From contig CAIQKV010000056.1 of assembly GCA_903872505.1 (NCBI GenBank), positions 1-64,000 of the forward strand: DNA of 64,000 nt. Direction: 5' to 3'. A model generated the notes under the pieces. The model did not search any database and was not told the origin of the DNA. It worked only from the letters and a program-made list of their open reading frames with translations. This document shows positions 34,139 to 42,974 of the stretch, piece by piece (positions within the stretch are counted from its first letter, which is position 1; each line of letters opens with the position of its first letter). This stretch comes from an uncultured Opitutia bacterium. Lineage in GTDB: Bacteria; Verrucomicrobiota; Verrucomicrobiia; Opitutales; Opitutaceae. Made by a program: the position numbers and the translations under genes.

Positions 34139-34793
34139 TGGGCTTGGGGGCCGTGTGGCGGATATCCTTCGCCTCGTAAAGGTAGACCACCTGCTGGGCC
34201 ACGTTGGTGGCGTGGTCCGCGATGCGCTCAAGGCACTTGGAAATGACCATGAGGTTCAGGCACCGGGTGATGGTGGTTGGCCGCTCCACCATGTAGCTGG
34301 ACAGCTCGCGGTGCAGCTGGCGGTTGAGCTCGTCGACGTCCTTGTCCCGCGGAACGACTGTGCGGGCCTTGTCCGGCTGGTGCTCGATGAAGGCCGTCAG
34401 CGCATCGCGCAGCATCTCCAGCGACATCGTCGCCATGCGCGGCAGGTCGATGTAGGGCTTGAGCTGCGGCTCGGCATTGAGGTCGTGGGCCCGGCGGGCG
34501 ATGCTGCACGCCTCGTCGCCCACCCGCTCGAGGTTCTGGGAGATCTTCATCGCCACGGTGATGAGGCGCAGCTCGGTCGCCAGCGGCGCCTTGGCCAGCA
34601 GGTGGATGGCGATGTCGTCCACCTCGATCTCGAACTGGTCGATGATGTTGTCGTCCGCCTGCACCTTGAGCGCGAGGGCGTCGTTGCGTTCGACGAGCGC
34701 GCGCATGGACCGCGCGACCGCGGACTCAGCGTGGCTCGCCATCGCCAGGATCGTCTCGTTGAGCTTGGTCATTTCCTCGGAGAAGTGTGTCAT
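34128..34793 (-). CDS. phoU: Phosphate signalling protein PhoU
   Basis: 221 residues, two three-helix PhoU bundles. Metal-binding motifs of the family are seen as DNIIDQFEIEVDDIA and DVDELNRQLHRELSS, and each half has its ERVGDEACSIA / ERIADHATNVAQ repeat. PhoU links the Pst transporter state to PhoR and keeps the regulon off in high phosphate. The reading frame overlaps phoB by 11 bp. Confidence 0.96.
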   Translation of the reverse strand: MTHFSEEMTKLNETILAMASHAESAVARSMRALVERNDALALKVQADDNIIDQFEIEVDDIAIHLLAKAPLATELRLITVAMKISQNLERVGDEACSIARRAHDLNAEPQLKPYIDLPRMATMSLEMLRDALTAFIEHQPDKARTVVPRDKDVDELNRQLHRELSSYMVERPTTITRCLNLMVISKCLERIADHATNVAQQVVYLYEAKDIRHTAPKPNET

Positions 34794-34809
34794 GGTGGGG
34801 GGATGAAGT

Positions 34810-35664
34810 TCAGCCGAACCGGCCGGAGACGTAGGCCTCGGTCTGCGGGCTGGCGGGGTTCATAAAGATGTCACGCGTGGGGGCATATTCAATGAGTTTA
34901 CCCATGTAGAAAAAGGCGGTGCTGTCGGAGCAACGGGCCGCCTGCTGCATGTTGTGGGTGACAATCACAATGGTGTAGCGCTCGCGGAGGGACTGGATCA
35001 GCTCCTCGACCTTGGCCGTGGCGACCGGGTCGAGGGCCGAGCAGGGCTCATCCATCAGGATGATCTCGGGCTCGACCGCGATCGCGCGCGCGATGCACAG
35101 GCGCTGCTGCTGGCCGCCGGAGAGGCCGAGCCCGCTGGTGTGCAGCCGGTCCTTGACCTCGTTCCAGAGGGCGGCGCCGCGGAGGGACTTTTCCACGACC
35201 TCGTCCAGGCGGGCCGCATTGTTCACGCCCTGCAGCTTCAGGCCGTAGGTGATGTTCTCGTAGATGGACTTCGGGAAGGGGTTGGATTTCTGGAACACCA
35301 TGCCCACGCGCTTGCGCAGCTCGATGACATCCACATCCGGCCGGTGGATGTCGATGCCGCGGATCTTGATGGTGCCCGACGCGACGCGGGTGCCGTCGAT
35401 CAGGTCGTTCATGCGGTTGAAGCAGCGCAGGAGCGTGGACTTGCCGCAGCCGGAAGGCCCGATGAAGGCCGTGACCTTCTTGTGCTCAATGTGGAGGCTG
35501 ATGTCGTGGAGGGCCTGCACGGCGCCGTAGAAGAAATCGACATGGTCGATGTCGATGAGCGTTTCGCCCGCGGGGGCGACGGCACTGCCGGGGGCCGCGG
35601 GGATGGCGGCGGGGGCGGAGAGCGGGCGGAGCGTGATCGCGGGTGCGGGGGCGGTGGATTCCAT
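34810..35664 (-). CDS. pstB: Phosphate ABC transporter ATP-binding protein
   Basis: 284 residues from ATG 35664; an ATG at 35688 overlapping the pstA stop would add 8 residues. After an Ala/Pro-rich extension of about 35 residues comes the ABC domain: Walker [13 protein letters not shown]-loop [18 protein letters not shown], signature [16 protein letters not shown], Walker [14 protein letters not shown] and H-loop IVTHNMQQA. The C-terminus ends in YVSGRFG as usual for PstB. Confidence 0.96.
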   Translation of the reverse strand: MESTAPAPAITLRPLSAPAAIPAAPGSAVAPAGETLIDIDHVDFFYGAVQALHDISLHIEHKKVTAFIGPSGCGKSTLLRCFNRMNDLIDGTRVASGTIKIRGIDIHRPDVDVIELRKRVGMVFQKSNPFPKSIYENITYGLKLQGVNNAARLDEVVEKSLRGAALWNEVKDRLHTSGLGLSGGQQQRLCIARAIAVEPEIILMDEPCSALDPVATAKVEELIQSLRERYTIVIVTHNMQQAARCSDSTAFFYMGKLIEYAPTRDIFMNPASPQTEAYVSGRFG

Positions 35665-35681
35665 GACGAGCGGGGCGGAAA

Positions 35682-36725
35682 TTACCATTTGTAGCGGTTG
35701 CGAAGCCGGGTGCGCAGCACAATCGAGGCCGCGGCGGTGAGGGCGACGATGAACAGGAAGACGAAGGCGGTGCCGTACTGGACGCGCTCGGTGTATTCGT
35801 TCTGGGGGATCTTCGCGCTGACCACGTAGATGTGGTACGGCAGCGCCATCACGCCCTGGAAGAAGAAGTCTGTCCAGCGGGTGAGGCCCTGCCACGGCAG
35901 CTGGGTTCTCAAGACTGAGGCGGCGGTGAACATGATCGGAGCCGTCTCACCCGCCACGCGCGCGATGCCGAGGATGGACGAGGTCAGGATGCCCGGCAGG
36001 GCGTAGGGCAGCACGTTCTTCCGGATGGTCTGCCACTTGGTCGCGCCCAGCGCCAGCGAGCCCTCGCGGAAACCCTTCGGCACCGCCTTGAGGGACTCCT
36101 CCGAGGCCGTGATCACGACCGGCAACACCATGAATGCGAGGGTGAACCAGCCGGCCAGCAGCGACGTATTCCAACCAAAAAAGATCACGAACATACCGTA
36201 CCCGAAAAGGCCGAACACAATCGAGGGCACGCCGGCGAGATTGAGGATCGCGAGCCGCACGAAACGGATGAACGTCCCGTCGCGCGCATATTCGTTCAGG
36301 TAGACCGCCGCGCAGACGCCGAGGGTGAGCGCGATGGTCATCGAGCCGATGACCAACAAAACGGTGCCGACGATGCACGGGAAAATGCCCCCTGCGCAGT
36401 AAACGTAGCTCTCAGATTTCACGTTGGCGGCGGCCGGATTCCTTTCCTTGAATACCCGGAACTCCTTGTCACCCATCTCCATCTTCTTCCCCTGCCACTC
36501 GAACACGTAGAGCGACTCGGGCGCCTCGGTCAGGAAGGTCGTGTTGACGAACGGCGCCTTGGTCTGGAAGACCGTGCTCAAGCCCTTGATGAAGATGTTC
36601 AGGAACACGACGGCACCGCACAGCAGCACCAGATAGGTGGCCCCGCGGAACAGCCAGAAGATGGCGGACTCCGAACGGCGCAGCGCCGAGGGCCGGGCCT
36701 GGAAATGGTGCGTCGGATCAGCCAT
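35682..36725 (-). CDS. pstA: Phosphate ABC transporter permease PstA, with enlarged periplasmic loop
   Basis: 347 residues, against about 280-300 in E. coli. TM1 ([18 protein letters not shown]) is followed by an unusual 60-70-residue periplasmic stretch (about 55-115, with [19 protein letters not shown]). The transmembrane domain then continues with [27 protein letters not shown] and the coupling-helix region [29 protein letters not shown]. It lies 3 bp after pstC. Confidence 0.93.
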   Translation of the reverse strand: MADPTHHFQARPSALRRSESAIFWLFRGATYLVLLCGAVVFLNIFIKGLSTVFQTKAPFVNTTFLTEAPESLYVFEWQGKKMEMGDKEFRVFKERNPAAANVKSESYVYCAGGIFPCIVGTVLLVIGSMTIALTLGVCAAVYLNEYARDGTFIRFVRLAILNLAGVPSIVFGLFGYGMFVIFFGWNTSLLAGWFTLAFMVLPVVITASEESLKAVPKGFREGSLALGATKWQTIRKNVLPYALPGILTSSILGIARVAGETAPIMFTAASVLRTQLPWQGLTRWTDFFFQGVMALPYHIYVVSAKIPQNEYTERVQYGTAFVFLFIVALTAAASIVLRTRLRNRYKW

Positions 36726-36728
36726 GGT

Positions 36729-38330
36729 TCAGCCGATGGAAATCCGGTAGCGGCGCACAATGTGCTGCGCCGCATAGTTGATGGCGAGGGAGAGGAAAAA
36801 AAGCAGGATGCCGACGACAAACAGCGCCCGGTAGTGGATGCTGCCCTGCACGACCTCGCCCATTTCCTGGGCGATGATGCCCGTCATGGTGTGGACCGGC
36901 TGGGTGATGACGGCGAGCCCCGCCGTGAAATCCGGGATGGCGATGCGGTTGCCCGCGCACAGCAGGACGACCATCGTCTCGCCGATCACCCGGCCGAACC
37001 CGAGCAGCACCGCCGAGATGATGCCGGAAAGCGACGCCGGCACGATGATGCGCATGACGGTCTGCAACCGCGTGGCCCCCAGCGCAAACGACGCCTCCTT
37101 GAACGAGCGCGGCACATTGTTGAGCGCGTCCTCCGCGAGGGTGAAAATTGTGGGCACGGCCAGCAGCGCGAGCAGGCAGCCCGCGGTCAGGATGTTGAGC
37201 CGCTCGCTGTACGGAAAGCCCGGGACCCAGGCGAGCCAGGTTTGCTGGGAGAGCGCACGCAGGGTCTGGCCGAGCACGGCGATGCCGAAAAAGCCCAGCA
37301 CCACCGACGGCACGGCCGAGATGAACTCAATGCAGGGCTTGATCAGCCGCTGTTCCCACGGGCTGGCGATCTGGTTGACGTAAATCGCCGCGCCCACGCC
37401 AAGCGGCACGGCCAGCACCAGCGCGACCAGCGAGACCATGAGCGATCCGGCGACCAACGGGATCACCCCATACCAGTCCTGCCAGAAGCTGGCGGTCACC
37501 CATTCCCGGCCAAACAGGAACGCGGAAAACTCCTGCGTCGCCGGGACGGGCCGGCGGTAATCCCAGGTTTCCAGGTTCCGGGCGACCGCGGGGAACCCGG
37601 CCAGATATTCGGCCGTGAGCTGCCGGAAGCGGTCCAGCCGGGCCTGCAACTCCGGAGTTGGCATCGCGGGCGCCGCGGCCACGATCCCGGCCAGGCGCTT
37701 CGCCAGGTCCGCGCTGGCCTCCCGGTATGCGGGCAGCGTGCCGAGGATCGGCTTGAGCTCCGCCACGAAATCCACCGGGGTGATTCCCACCTCCGCCGCC
37801 GCCTGGGCCTTGCCCGCGGCGAGCAACTGGGCGCGCTCGGTCTTCCGGTCTTCCATCACGGTGAACCGCTCCTTGATGGCCGTGGCCTGCTCGGTGAGGT
37901 CCGAGACCAGGGTCCGCAGCGGCTCGACCGCATCGCCATACTGCCCGGCGAATTCATCGAAGCCGGCCAGCGCCGCGTTGGCCGCCGCCGGCGTGAGATG
38001 CTGATGCTGCGTGAAGTGCTGGAACTGGCGGAGCCGGAGATCCGACAGGTAGCGGGTCAACGCCGTGTGGTCGTCCTGCTGCGCCCGGATGAAATCCACG
38101 TACTCCAGTCCCGCCTCGCGGTAGACTTTCAGGTTCTGGCGGTTCTGGCCGAAGAAACCCGCCCCCTCCCGGAACAGGAAGATGGTGATCAGCGCCAGGA
38201 CGATGATCGAGACGACCGCGTTCCCGCCGAAAAACACCTTGATGCAGGTATCGAGCGTCAGGCCAAACAGCCGGAACTTCCCCTTGTGGGCAATGAAGTG
38301 GGCGCTGTCAGCGGGTGCGGGGGAAGCCAT
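36729..38330 (-). CDS. pstC: Phosphate ABC transporter permease PstC with a large periplasmic insert
   Basis: 533 residues, much longer than E. coli PstC (319). TM1 spans about residues 38-53. Then about 235 mostly helical, polar residues (54-287) intervene before TM2 (GVIPLVAGSLMVSLVALVLAVPLG). The rest is canonical: PCIEFISAVPSVVLGFFGIAV and the EAA-like loop EASFALGATRLQTVMRIIVPASLSG, ending IVRRYRISIG. The insert must lie in the periplasm, where it could contact PstS or sense phosphate. ATG 38330 gives MASPAPADSAHF. Confidence 0.92.
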   Translation of the reverse strand: MASPAPADSAHFIAHKGKFRLFGLTLDTCIKVFFGGNAVVSIIVLALITIFLFREGAGFFGQNRQNLKVYREAGLEYVDFIRAQQDDHTALTRYLSDLRLRQFQHFTQHQHLTPAAANAALAGFDEFAGQYGDAVEPLRTLVSDLTEQATAIKERFTVMEDRKTERAQLLAAGKAQAAAEVGITPVDFVAELKPILGTLPAYREASADLAKRLAGIVAAAPAMPTPELQARLDRFRQLTAEYLAGFPAVARNLETWDYRRPVPATQEFSAFLFGREWVTASFWQDWYGVIPLVAGSLMVSLVALVLAVPLGVGAAIYVNQIASPWEQRLIKPCIEFISAVPSVVLGFFGIAVLGQTLRALSQQTWLAWVPGFPYSERLNILTAGCLLALLAVPTIFTLAEDALNNVPRSFKEASFALGATRLQTVMRIIVPASLSGIISAVLLGFGRVIGETMVVLLCAGNRIAIPDFTAGLAVITQPVHTMTGIIAQEMGEVVQGSIHYRALFVVGILLFFLSLAINYAAQHIVRRYRISIG

Positions 38331-38375
38331 GTTGCGGCAGAAGGATAGGCTGCAATGCGCGGGTGGGAGGTGGTG

Positions 38376-38411
38376 AAACAAAAGCCCGCCGACTTTAGGT
38401 CAAGCGGGCTT
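38376..38411 (-). terminator. Attenuator-like terminator between pstS and pstC
   Basis: On the minus strand an 8-bp stem AAGCCCGC / GCGGGCTT (38404-38411 and 38382-38389) with a 14-nt loop is followed by TTTGTT. It lies 21 bp after the pstS stop and upstream of pstC in the same operon. Such elements raise binding-protein levels over permease levels. Confidence 0.8.
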
Positions 38412-38432
38412 GGGTGACATTGTTGGAACGAT

Positions 38433-39239
38433 TCAGCGGATGGGCACGAAACCGATCTTCTCGGCGATCTTCTGGCCCGCGTCACTGAGGGTGAACTCGA
38501 CGAACTTCGCGGCCTCGCCCACGGGCTCGCCGTTCGTGTAGTAGAACGTTGGCCGGGCGTAGGGATATTTCTTCGCAAGCACGGAAGCCTTGCTCGGGAC
38601 GCTGCCCTCGATTGAAGCCACCTTGACGCCCGGTTCATTCATATAGGCCAGGCCGCAATAGCCGATGCCGCTCGGATTCTTGGCCACCTCGGCGACGATC
38701 TGCTCGTTGCCGGCCATCTTTTGCGAGGAGGAGGCATAATCGCGGTTCTTCATGGCGAGGGCCTTGAAGTCCGAGTACGTGCCGGAGGACGTGTTGCGGG
38801 TGTAGATCGAGATCGTACCCGCCGTACCGCCCACCGCCGACCAGTCGGTGATGTCACCGGCGAAGATCTGCTCGACCTGGCGCTTGGTGAGGGTCGCCAC
38901 CGGGTTGGCCGCGTTCATGACCACCGCGATGCCGTCATAGGCGACGATCGTGGGCTTCATGCTCACGCCCTTGGACAGCGCGAGGGACATTTCCGTGGGT
39001 TTGGCGCGGCGGGAGGACATGCCGATCTGCGCGGTGCCGTCAATGATGGCCGCAATGCCGGTGGTCGAGCCCTCGGCGGCGATCTCGAAGGAGACCCCGG
39101 GATTCCTCGCCTTGTATTCCTCGGCGAGCGTGGGGACCAGCTTGGCCCCAAGGGTGTCAGAACCCTTGATGACCAGTTTCTGGGCTTGGAGTGAAGTCGC
39201 GGCGAGCATCGCCACGGCAATGAGGGTGAGTTTGTTCAT
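38433..39239 (-). CDS. pstS: Phosphate-binding periplasmic protein
   Basis: 268 residues with signal peptide MNKLTLIAVAMLAATSLQAQ. The PBP-like fold shows KLVIKGSDTLGAKL, FEIAAEGSTTGIAAIIDGTAQIGMSSR, the VMNAANPVATLTKRQVEQIFAGDITDW block and YTRNTSSGTYSDF, all phosphate contacts in PstS. It has no lipobox, so it is soluble in the periplasm. It follows the porin gene by 39 bp and precedes the attenuator. Confidence 0.96.
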   Translation of the reverse strand: MNKLTLIAVAMLAATSLQAQKLVIKGSDTLGAKLVPTLAEEYKARNPGVSFEIAAEGSTTGIAAIIDGTAQIGMSSRRAKPTEMSLALSKGVSMKPTIVAYDGIAVVMNAANPVATLTKRQVEQIFAGDITDWSAVGGTAGTISIYTRNTSSGTYSDFKALAMKNRDYASSSQKMAGNEQIVAEVAKNPSGIGYCGLAYMNEPGVKVASIEGSVPSKASVLAKKYPYARPTFYYTNGEPVGEAAKFVEFTLSDAGQKIAEKIGFVPIR

Positions 39240-39278
39240 GATTGGATTGGTTTGGGATGTATTTGGGATCAGGGCGGA

Positions 39279-40535
39279 TTAGAAGTTCACCTGCATCTGG
39301 CTGCGGATGCCGTCCGTCTTCGCCTCGGCATGGGCCCCGGTAACCGTGTCCTTGGATTCGGCATGGAGATATCCGAGTTGGAGTTTCACGTCATTGCCGC
39401 GGAAGAGATAATTCCCGCCGAAGTACCATTCGGACATCTTGTTCATCGTGCCGCCGCCGGGAGCCGACCGAGTGCCGTCGCTGATGTTCACCCCGCGGCC
39501 GTTGGAGTCGACGGAGGTGTAGCGGATGACCGCCTCCAGCTTGTCGGTGACAAAGTAAGCGGGCTGAATCCAGTAGGCCGTGGGCTTGGCGGTGGCAGTG
39601 CCCGAGACCTGGCCATTCTGGTTGTTGCCACTCCAATACTCCCCCTCGAGGTCGAACGGCCCGGACGTGACCACGCCATAAACCGAGTAGACCGTGAGGT
39701 TGTTGCCCTTGCCGAGAACGAGGCCGCCCTGGTCGGGCAAATAGCCAACGGATGCGCCAAGCCGGTAGGTGTTGCCCTCGCCGAACTTGCCCTTGTAACC
39801 GGCGTTGCCCCAGTAGGCCTGATTGTTGTTGGCGTTGGAACCCGCGCTGTTGACCCCCGCGGTGCCGTCTTCGTTGCGCTCAGGATTGGTGACCGCCACA
39901 TTGTAGAAAAGACCGTTGTCGGCTTTGCCGCCGGCAAAGACACCGATGCGGTAGCTGCCCGCACCCAGCCGCCGGCCGTTGTTGGCCTCGACGAAGTAGC
40001 GGGTGGCAGGCGAACGTTCGATGGCCTTCAGGCTGCCGGAGGAGGTATCCCATTCCTCCAGGCCGATGGGCGCCTTGCGGAAGCCGATGTCGACCGCCAG
40101 GGCATCGCTCTGGGTCCACGTGATCTTGGCCTCGTCAAACGTGGTGCCCGCAAAATCGTAGTTGATGCTGGAGGTCCAATTGTTGCCGAGATTGGCCTTC
40201 GCCCCGAGATAGATGCGGCGGAGGAAGAAGTGCTCGGTGGAAACGGGATTTGCGGAGGTGCCATCAATCGAGGTGCCCAGGCCGGCATATTGCACCTGGA
40301 TGCGGCCCGCGATGGTCAGGCCGACGGTGCTCTTGCCGCCGGAGATGGTCGAGATAATGCCGGCGCTGGCATCCCGGGTGAGATCCGCGCGGAGATCCTC
40401 GGCCTCTTGGTCGGTGACGATGCCTTTCTTGACCAGCAGGTCGACGAGCGGGCCGCTGTCCTGCGCGAATGCAGTGCCAGTGGCGAGAAGTGCGCCGCCA
40501 AGCAGCGCGAGCCATTTTGATTTCAAGTTGAACAT
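39279..40535 (-). CDS. OprP/OprO-type phosphate-selective porin
   Basis: 418 residues. Signal peptide MFNLKSKWLALLGGALLATGTAFAQ, a short periplasmic helix (VDLLVKKGIVTDQEAEDLRADLT), and a beta barrel starting with GGKSTVGLTIAGRIQVQYAG, typical of phosphate-selective porins O and P. Amphipathic strands alternate to the C-terminal IRSQMQVNF with terminal Phe for BAM recognition. Selectivity for phosphate is inferred from the family and from its place at the head of the Pst operon. Confidence 0.9.
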   Translation of the reverse strand: MFNLKSKWLALLGGALLATGTAFAQDSGPLVDLLVKKGIVTDQEAEDLRADLTRDASAGIISTISGGKSTVGLTIAGRIQVQYAGLGTSIDGTSANPVSTEHFFLRRIYLGAKANLGNNWTSSINYDFAGTTFDEAKITWTQSDALAVDIGFRKAPIGLEEWDTSSGSLKAIERSPATRYFVEANNGRRLGAGSYRIGVFAGGKADNGLFYNVAVTNPERNEDGTAGVNSAGSNANNNQAYWGNAGYKGKFGEGNTYRLGASVGYLPDQGGLVLGKGNNLTVYSVYGVVTSGPFDLEGEYWSGNNQNGQVSGTATAKPTAYWIQPAYFVTDKLEAVIRYTSVDSNGRGVNISDGTRSAPGGGTMNKMSEWYFGGNYLFRGNDVKLQLGYLHAESKDTVTGAHAEAKTDGIRSQMQVNF

Positions 40536-40577
40536 GATGATGAGTGCGTTCGGTGTTGGTTGCCTAAAACGCCCGGC

Positions 40578-40623
40578 ATCATGCCCGCCAATTGTTACAA
40601 ATGTGTGGCGGTCAGGTTACAAA
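40578..40623 (-). promoter_or_regulatory. Candidate Pho-box promoter of the porin-pst operon
   Basis: On the minus strand two exact copies of TTTGTAAC (40616-40623 and 40594-40601) are spaced by 22 bp, two turns of 11 bp. Ten bases downstream of the second lies CATGAT (40583-40578), a possible -10 box. PhoB-type activators bind direct repeats in 11-bp steps that end about 10 bp before the -10 box. The motif itself is not the E. coli CTGTCAT consensus. Confidence 0.5.
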
Positions 40624-40665
40624 CCGGCAAATCCCCCCGCCCTGCCTGCCTGTTGCCAATACCGC

Positions 40666-42444
40666 TCAGGCCACCGGCTTGCGGCGCTTTTCCACCAGCG
40701 CCAGCAGCAGGTCGCCCTTGGCAAGGCTGCCCAGCAGGCGGCCGGTCCCGGGCGCCACCACGGGAATCCGCTCGGCGGTGAACCCGAGGAACATCCCCAG
40801 CGCATCGCTCAGCGTCTGGTCCGGGCCGATCCGCGGGAAATCCTCGCGCAGGATGTCGCGCGCAATGACCAGCTCGGCGAGCTCGGGCTGGCCGAGGTAG
40901 GGCTTGATGTCGTGCAGCGACACCGCCCCGAGGAAGCGCCCCTCGTCGTCCCGCACGTACAGGTTGTTCACCCGCACGGAGAGGAACGTCTGCGCGATCT
41001 CGGCGAAGCGCGCCGCCGCGGGGATGGTGGGCGGGTCGGCCCGCATCAGGTCCGCCACGCGGCCCGTGGGCAGCACGGGCTCCGGCTCCGCGGCGGCCTT
41101 GCGCCGCAGGGAGGCGCTGTAGAGCGACTCCCCCGCCAGGCCCTTGGCCGTGTAGTACGCGATCACGCTGCAGAGCATGAGCGGCAGGATGATGTCGTAG
41201 CTCAGCGTCATCTCGAACAGCATGATCACGGCCATGATCGGCGCGCGGCTCGCCGCCGAGAGGAACGCGCCCATGCCCACCAGCGCAAACGCGCCGGGAT
41301 TCACGGCGCCCGCCGGCCACACCGCGTGCACCGCGCCGCCGAACAGGTAGCCCGCGCTCGCGCCCATGAACAGCGACGGCGTGAACACGCCGCCCGGCGC
41401 GCCCGAGCCGAACGACGCCATCGTCGCGAGCCATTTGCAGGCCACGACGCCGAGCAGCACCTTCCAGACCACGGGCCCGTTGAGGATCTGCACCACCACG
41501 CTGTAGCCGTTGCCGCAGACCTGCGGCACGTTGATCGCGATGACGCCGACCGCGAGCCCGCCCAGCGCCAGCCGCGCGACGATGGGCAGCCGCAGGGAGA
41601 GGAAGAATTCCTCCGACTGCTTGAGCGAGCGCAGGAACAGCGGGGCCAGCGTGCCCGAGAACAACCCGAGCACCACGTACGGGCCCATCTCCCAGGGCGA
41701 ATAGAGCTGGAACTCCGGCACGCGGTACATCACCTGCGCCGCCGTGAGCACGCGGATGGTCAGCGTCGCCACGACCGCCGACACGACCAGGGGCCCGAGG
41801 CTCTCCATCGCGATCGAGCCCAGGATGATCTCCGCCACGAAAAACGACCCGGCGATCGGCGCGTTGTAAGCCGAGGCGATGCCCGCCGACGCGCCGCAGG
41901 CCACCAGCAGCCGCAGTTGCGGCCCGGTGAACAGCCGCCAGCGGCCGACGAGCGAGGCGGCGACCGCCGAGAGCTGCACCATCGGGCCCTCCCGCCCGAT
42001 GGATCCGCCCGAGCCGATGGAGAACAGCGCCGCCGTGCTCTTGACCAGGCTGGCGCGGACCGGCACCCGGCCGTTGCCGATGACGATGGCCTCCATGTAG
42101 TCGGTCGAGCTCTGCGACCGCGTGAGCCGCGAGCCGTAGAGCAGCACCAGGCCTGCCGCCGCCCCGCCGAGGGTCGGCACGAGCAGGCAGCCCCACCAGG
42201 GCAGATGCCGCATCGATTCGACGACGCCGGCGCTCGAGCCGGTCAGCAGCTCATGCACGCCTTCCGCGAGCGCGGAGAAAATCATCGAGGCCATCGCGCC
42301 GAGGAAGCCCGCGAGCGCCGCCCACAGCAGCGTGACCTGCCAGTCGCTCAGCTGCAGCTTTTCCCGGACCCACAGCCGCCAGCGCAGCAGCCGTTGCAGG
42401 CGCCGCAGCAGCTCCATTGCCGGGTCGATGGCCGTATTCTTCAT
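40666..42444 (-). CDS. ClC-type chloride channel or antiporter with C-terminal CBS pair
   Basis: 592 residues. The ClC core has GSGGSIGREGPMVQL (anion site and gating Glu), AYNAPIAGSFFVAEI (proton-pathway Glu position) and GSGAPGGVFTPSLFMG. Two CBS domains lie at about 460-590 (VADLMRADPPTIP and DFPRIGPDQTLSDAL), which often bind nucleotides and tune activity. Presence of the second Glu favours a chloride/proton antiporter. The start overlaps the stop of the PTS-IIA gene (ATGA). Confidence 0.93.
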   Translation of the reverse strand: MKNTAIDPAMELLRRLQRLLRWRLWVREKLQLSDWQVTLLWAALAGFLGAMASMIFSALAEGVHELLTGSSAGVVESMRHLPWWGCLLVPTLGGAAAGLVLLYGSRLTRSQSSTDYMEAIVIGNGRVPVRASLVKSTAALFSIGSGGSIGREGPMVQLSAVAASLVGRWRLFTGPQLRLLVACGASAGIASAYNAPIAGSFFVAEIILGSIAMESLGPLVVSAVVATLTIRVLTAAQVMYRVPEFQLYSPWEMGPYVVLGLFSGTLAPLFLRSLKQSEEFFLSLRLPIVARLALGGLAVGVIAINVPQVCGNGYSVVVQILNGPVVWKVLLGVVACKWLATMASFGSGAPGGVFTPSLFMGASAGYLFGGAVHAVWPAGAVNPGAFALVGMGAFLSAASRAPIMAVIMLFEMTLSYDIILPLMLCSVIAYYTAKGLAGESLYSASLRRKAAAEPEPVLPTGRVADLMRADPPTIPAAARFAEIAQTFLSVRVNNLYVRDDEGRFLGAVSLHDIKPYLGQPELAELVIARDILREDFPRIGPDQTLSDALGMFLGFTAERIPVVAPGTGRLLGSLAKGDLLLALVEKRRKPVA

Positions 42445-42905
42445 CGCCGGGCCCCGCGCGCCAGCAGCGCGGTGAATTCCGCCTCCGTGCGCGCGGCCAG
42501 CAGGCCGGCGCGGACCCCCTCCGCCTTCAGCAGCCGCGAGATGGCCGCCACCGCCAGCAGGTACTCCTCCACCTGCGACTTCGGGGTGCCGACCATGAAC
42601 ACCAGCCGCACGTGTGGGTGCTCGGCGTCAAAGCCGACGCCCGGCGCCGTGATCCGGGCCACGCCCAGCACCACCCGTGAGACGGCGTCCGTGCGGGCAT
42701 GCGGCAGCGCCACGTCGGGCGCGACGCACACCGGCGCCATCATCGCGCGCTCCAGCAGGCCGTGCAGGAACTTGGGCGCGTCCGTGACCGCGGGGCTCAG
42801 CGCGAGCCGCGCATGCAGGGCGATGATCGCCGATTCGCGGGAGTTTGCCGCCAGGTCCAGCATCAGCGCATCCGGCTGGGCGAGTAGTTGGGTCGGCAGG
42901 TCCAC
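42441..42905 (-). CDS. PTS EIIA-like protein (PtsN/fructose IIA family)
   Basis: 154 residues from GTG 42905; the first ATG (42863) would cut the start of the domain. The IIA domain has its phospho-accepting His69 in VALPHARTDA and LVFMVGTPKSQVEEYLLAVAAISRLL. There is no EIIB or EIIC in the window, so it is likely regulatory, as PtsN in the nitrogen PTS. It is directly coupled by an ATGA overlap to the ClC gene, a pairing that suggests control of the transporter. Confidence 0.85.
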   Translation of the reverse strand: MDLPTQLLAQPDALMLDLAANSRESAIIALHARLALSPAVTDAPKFLHGLLERAMMAPVCVAPDVALPHARTDAVSRVVLGVARITAPGVGFDAEHPHVRLVFMVGTPKSQVEEYLLAVAAISRLLKAEGVRAGLLAARTEAEFTALLARGARR

Positions 42906-42974
42906 GTCGCGGTCACCGTAGCCGGGCCCCGCCGCAAAACAAGTCCGCGCTCGGCCCATTTCTCCCGGGCCGGG

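Noticed and set aside
36705-38348. A 547-codon plus-strand open frame opposite pstC
   Set aside because: Antisense to a canonical permease, with Arg/Asp/Gln-rich composition typical of shadow frames.
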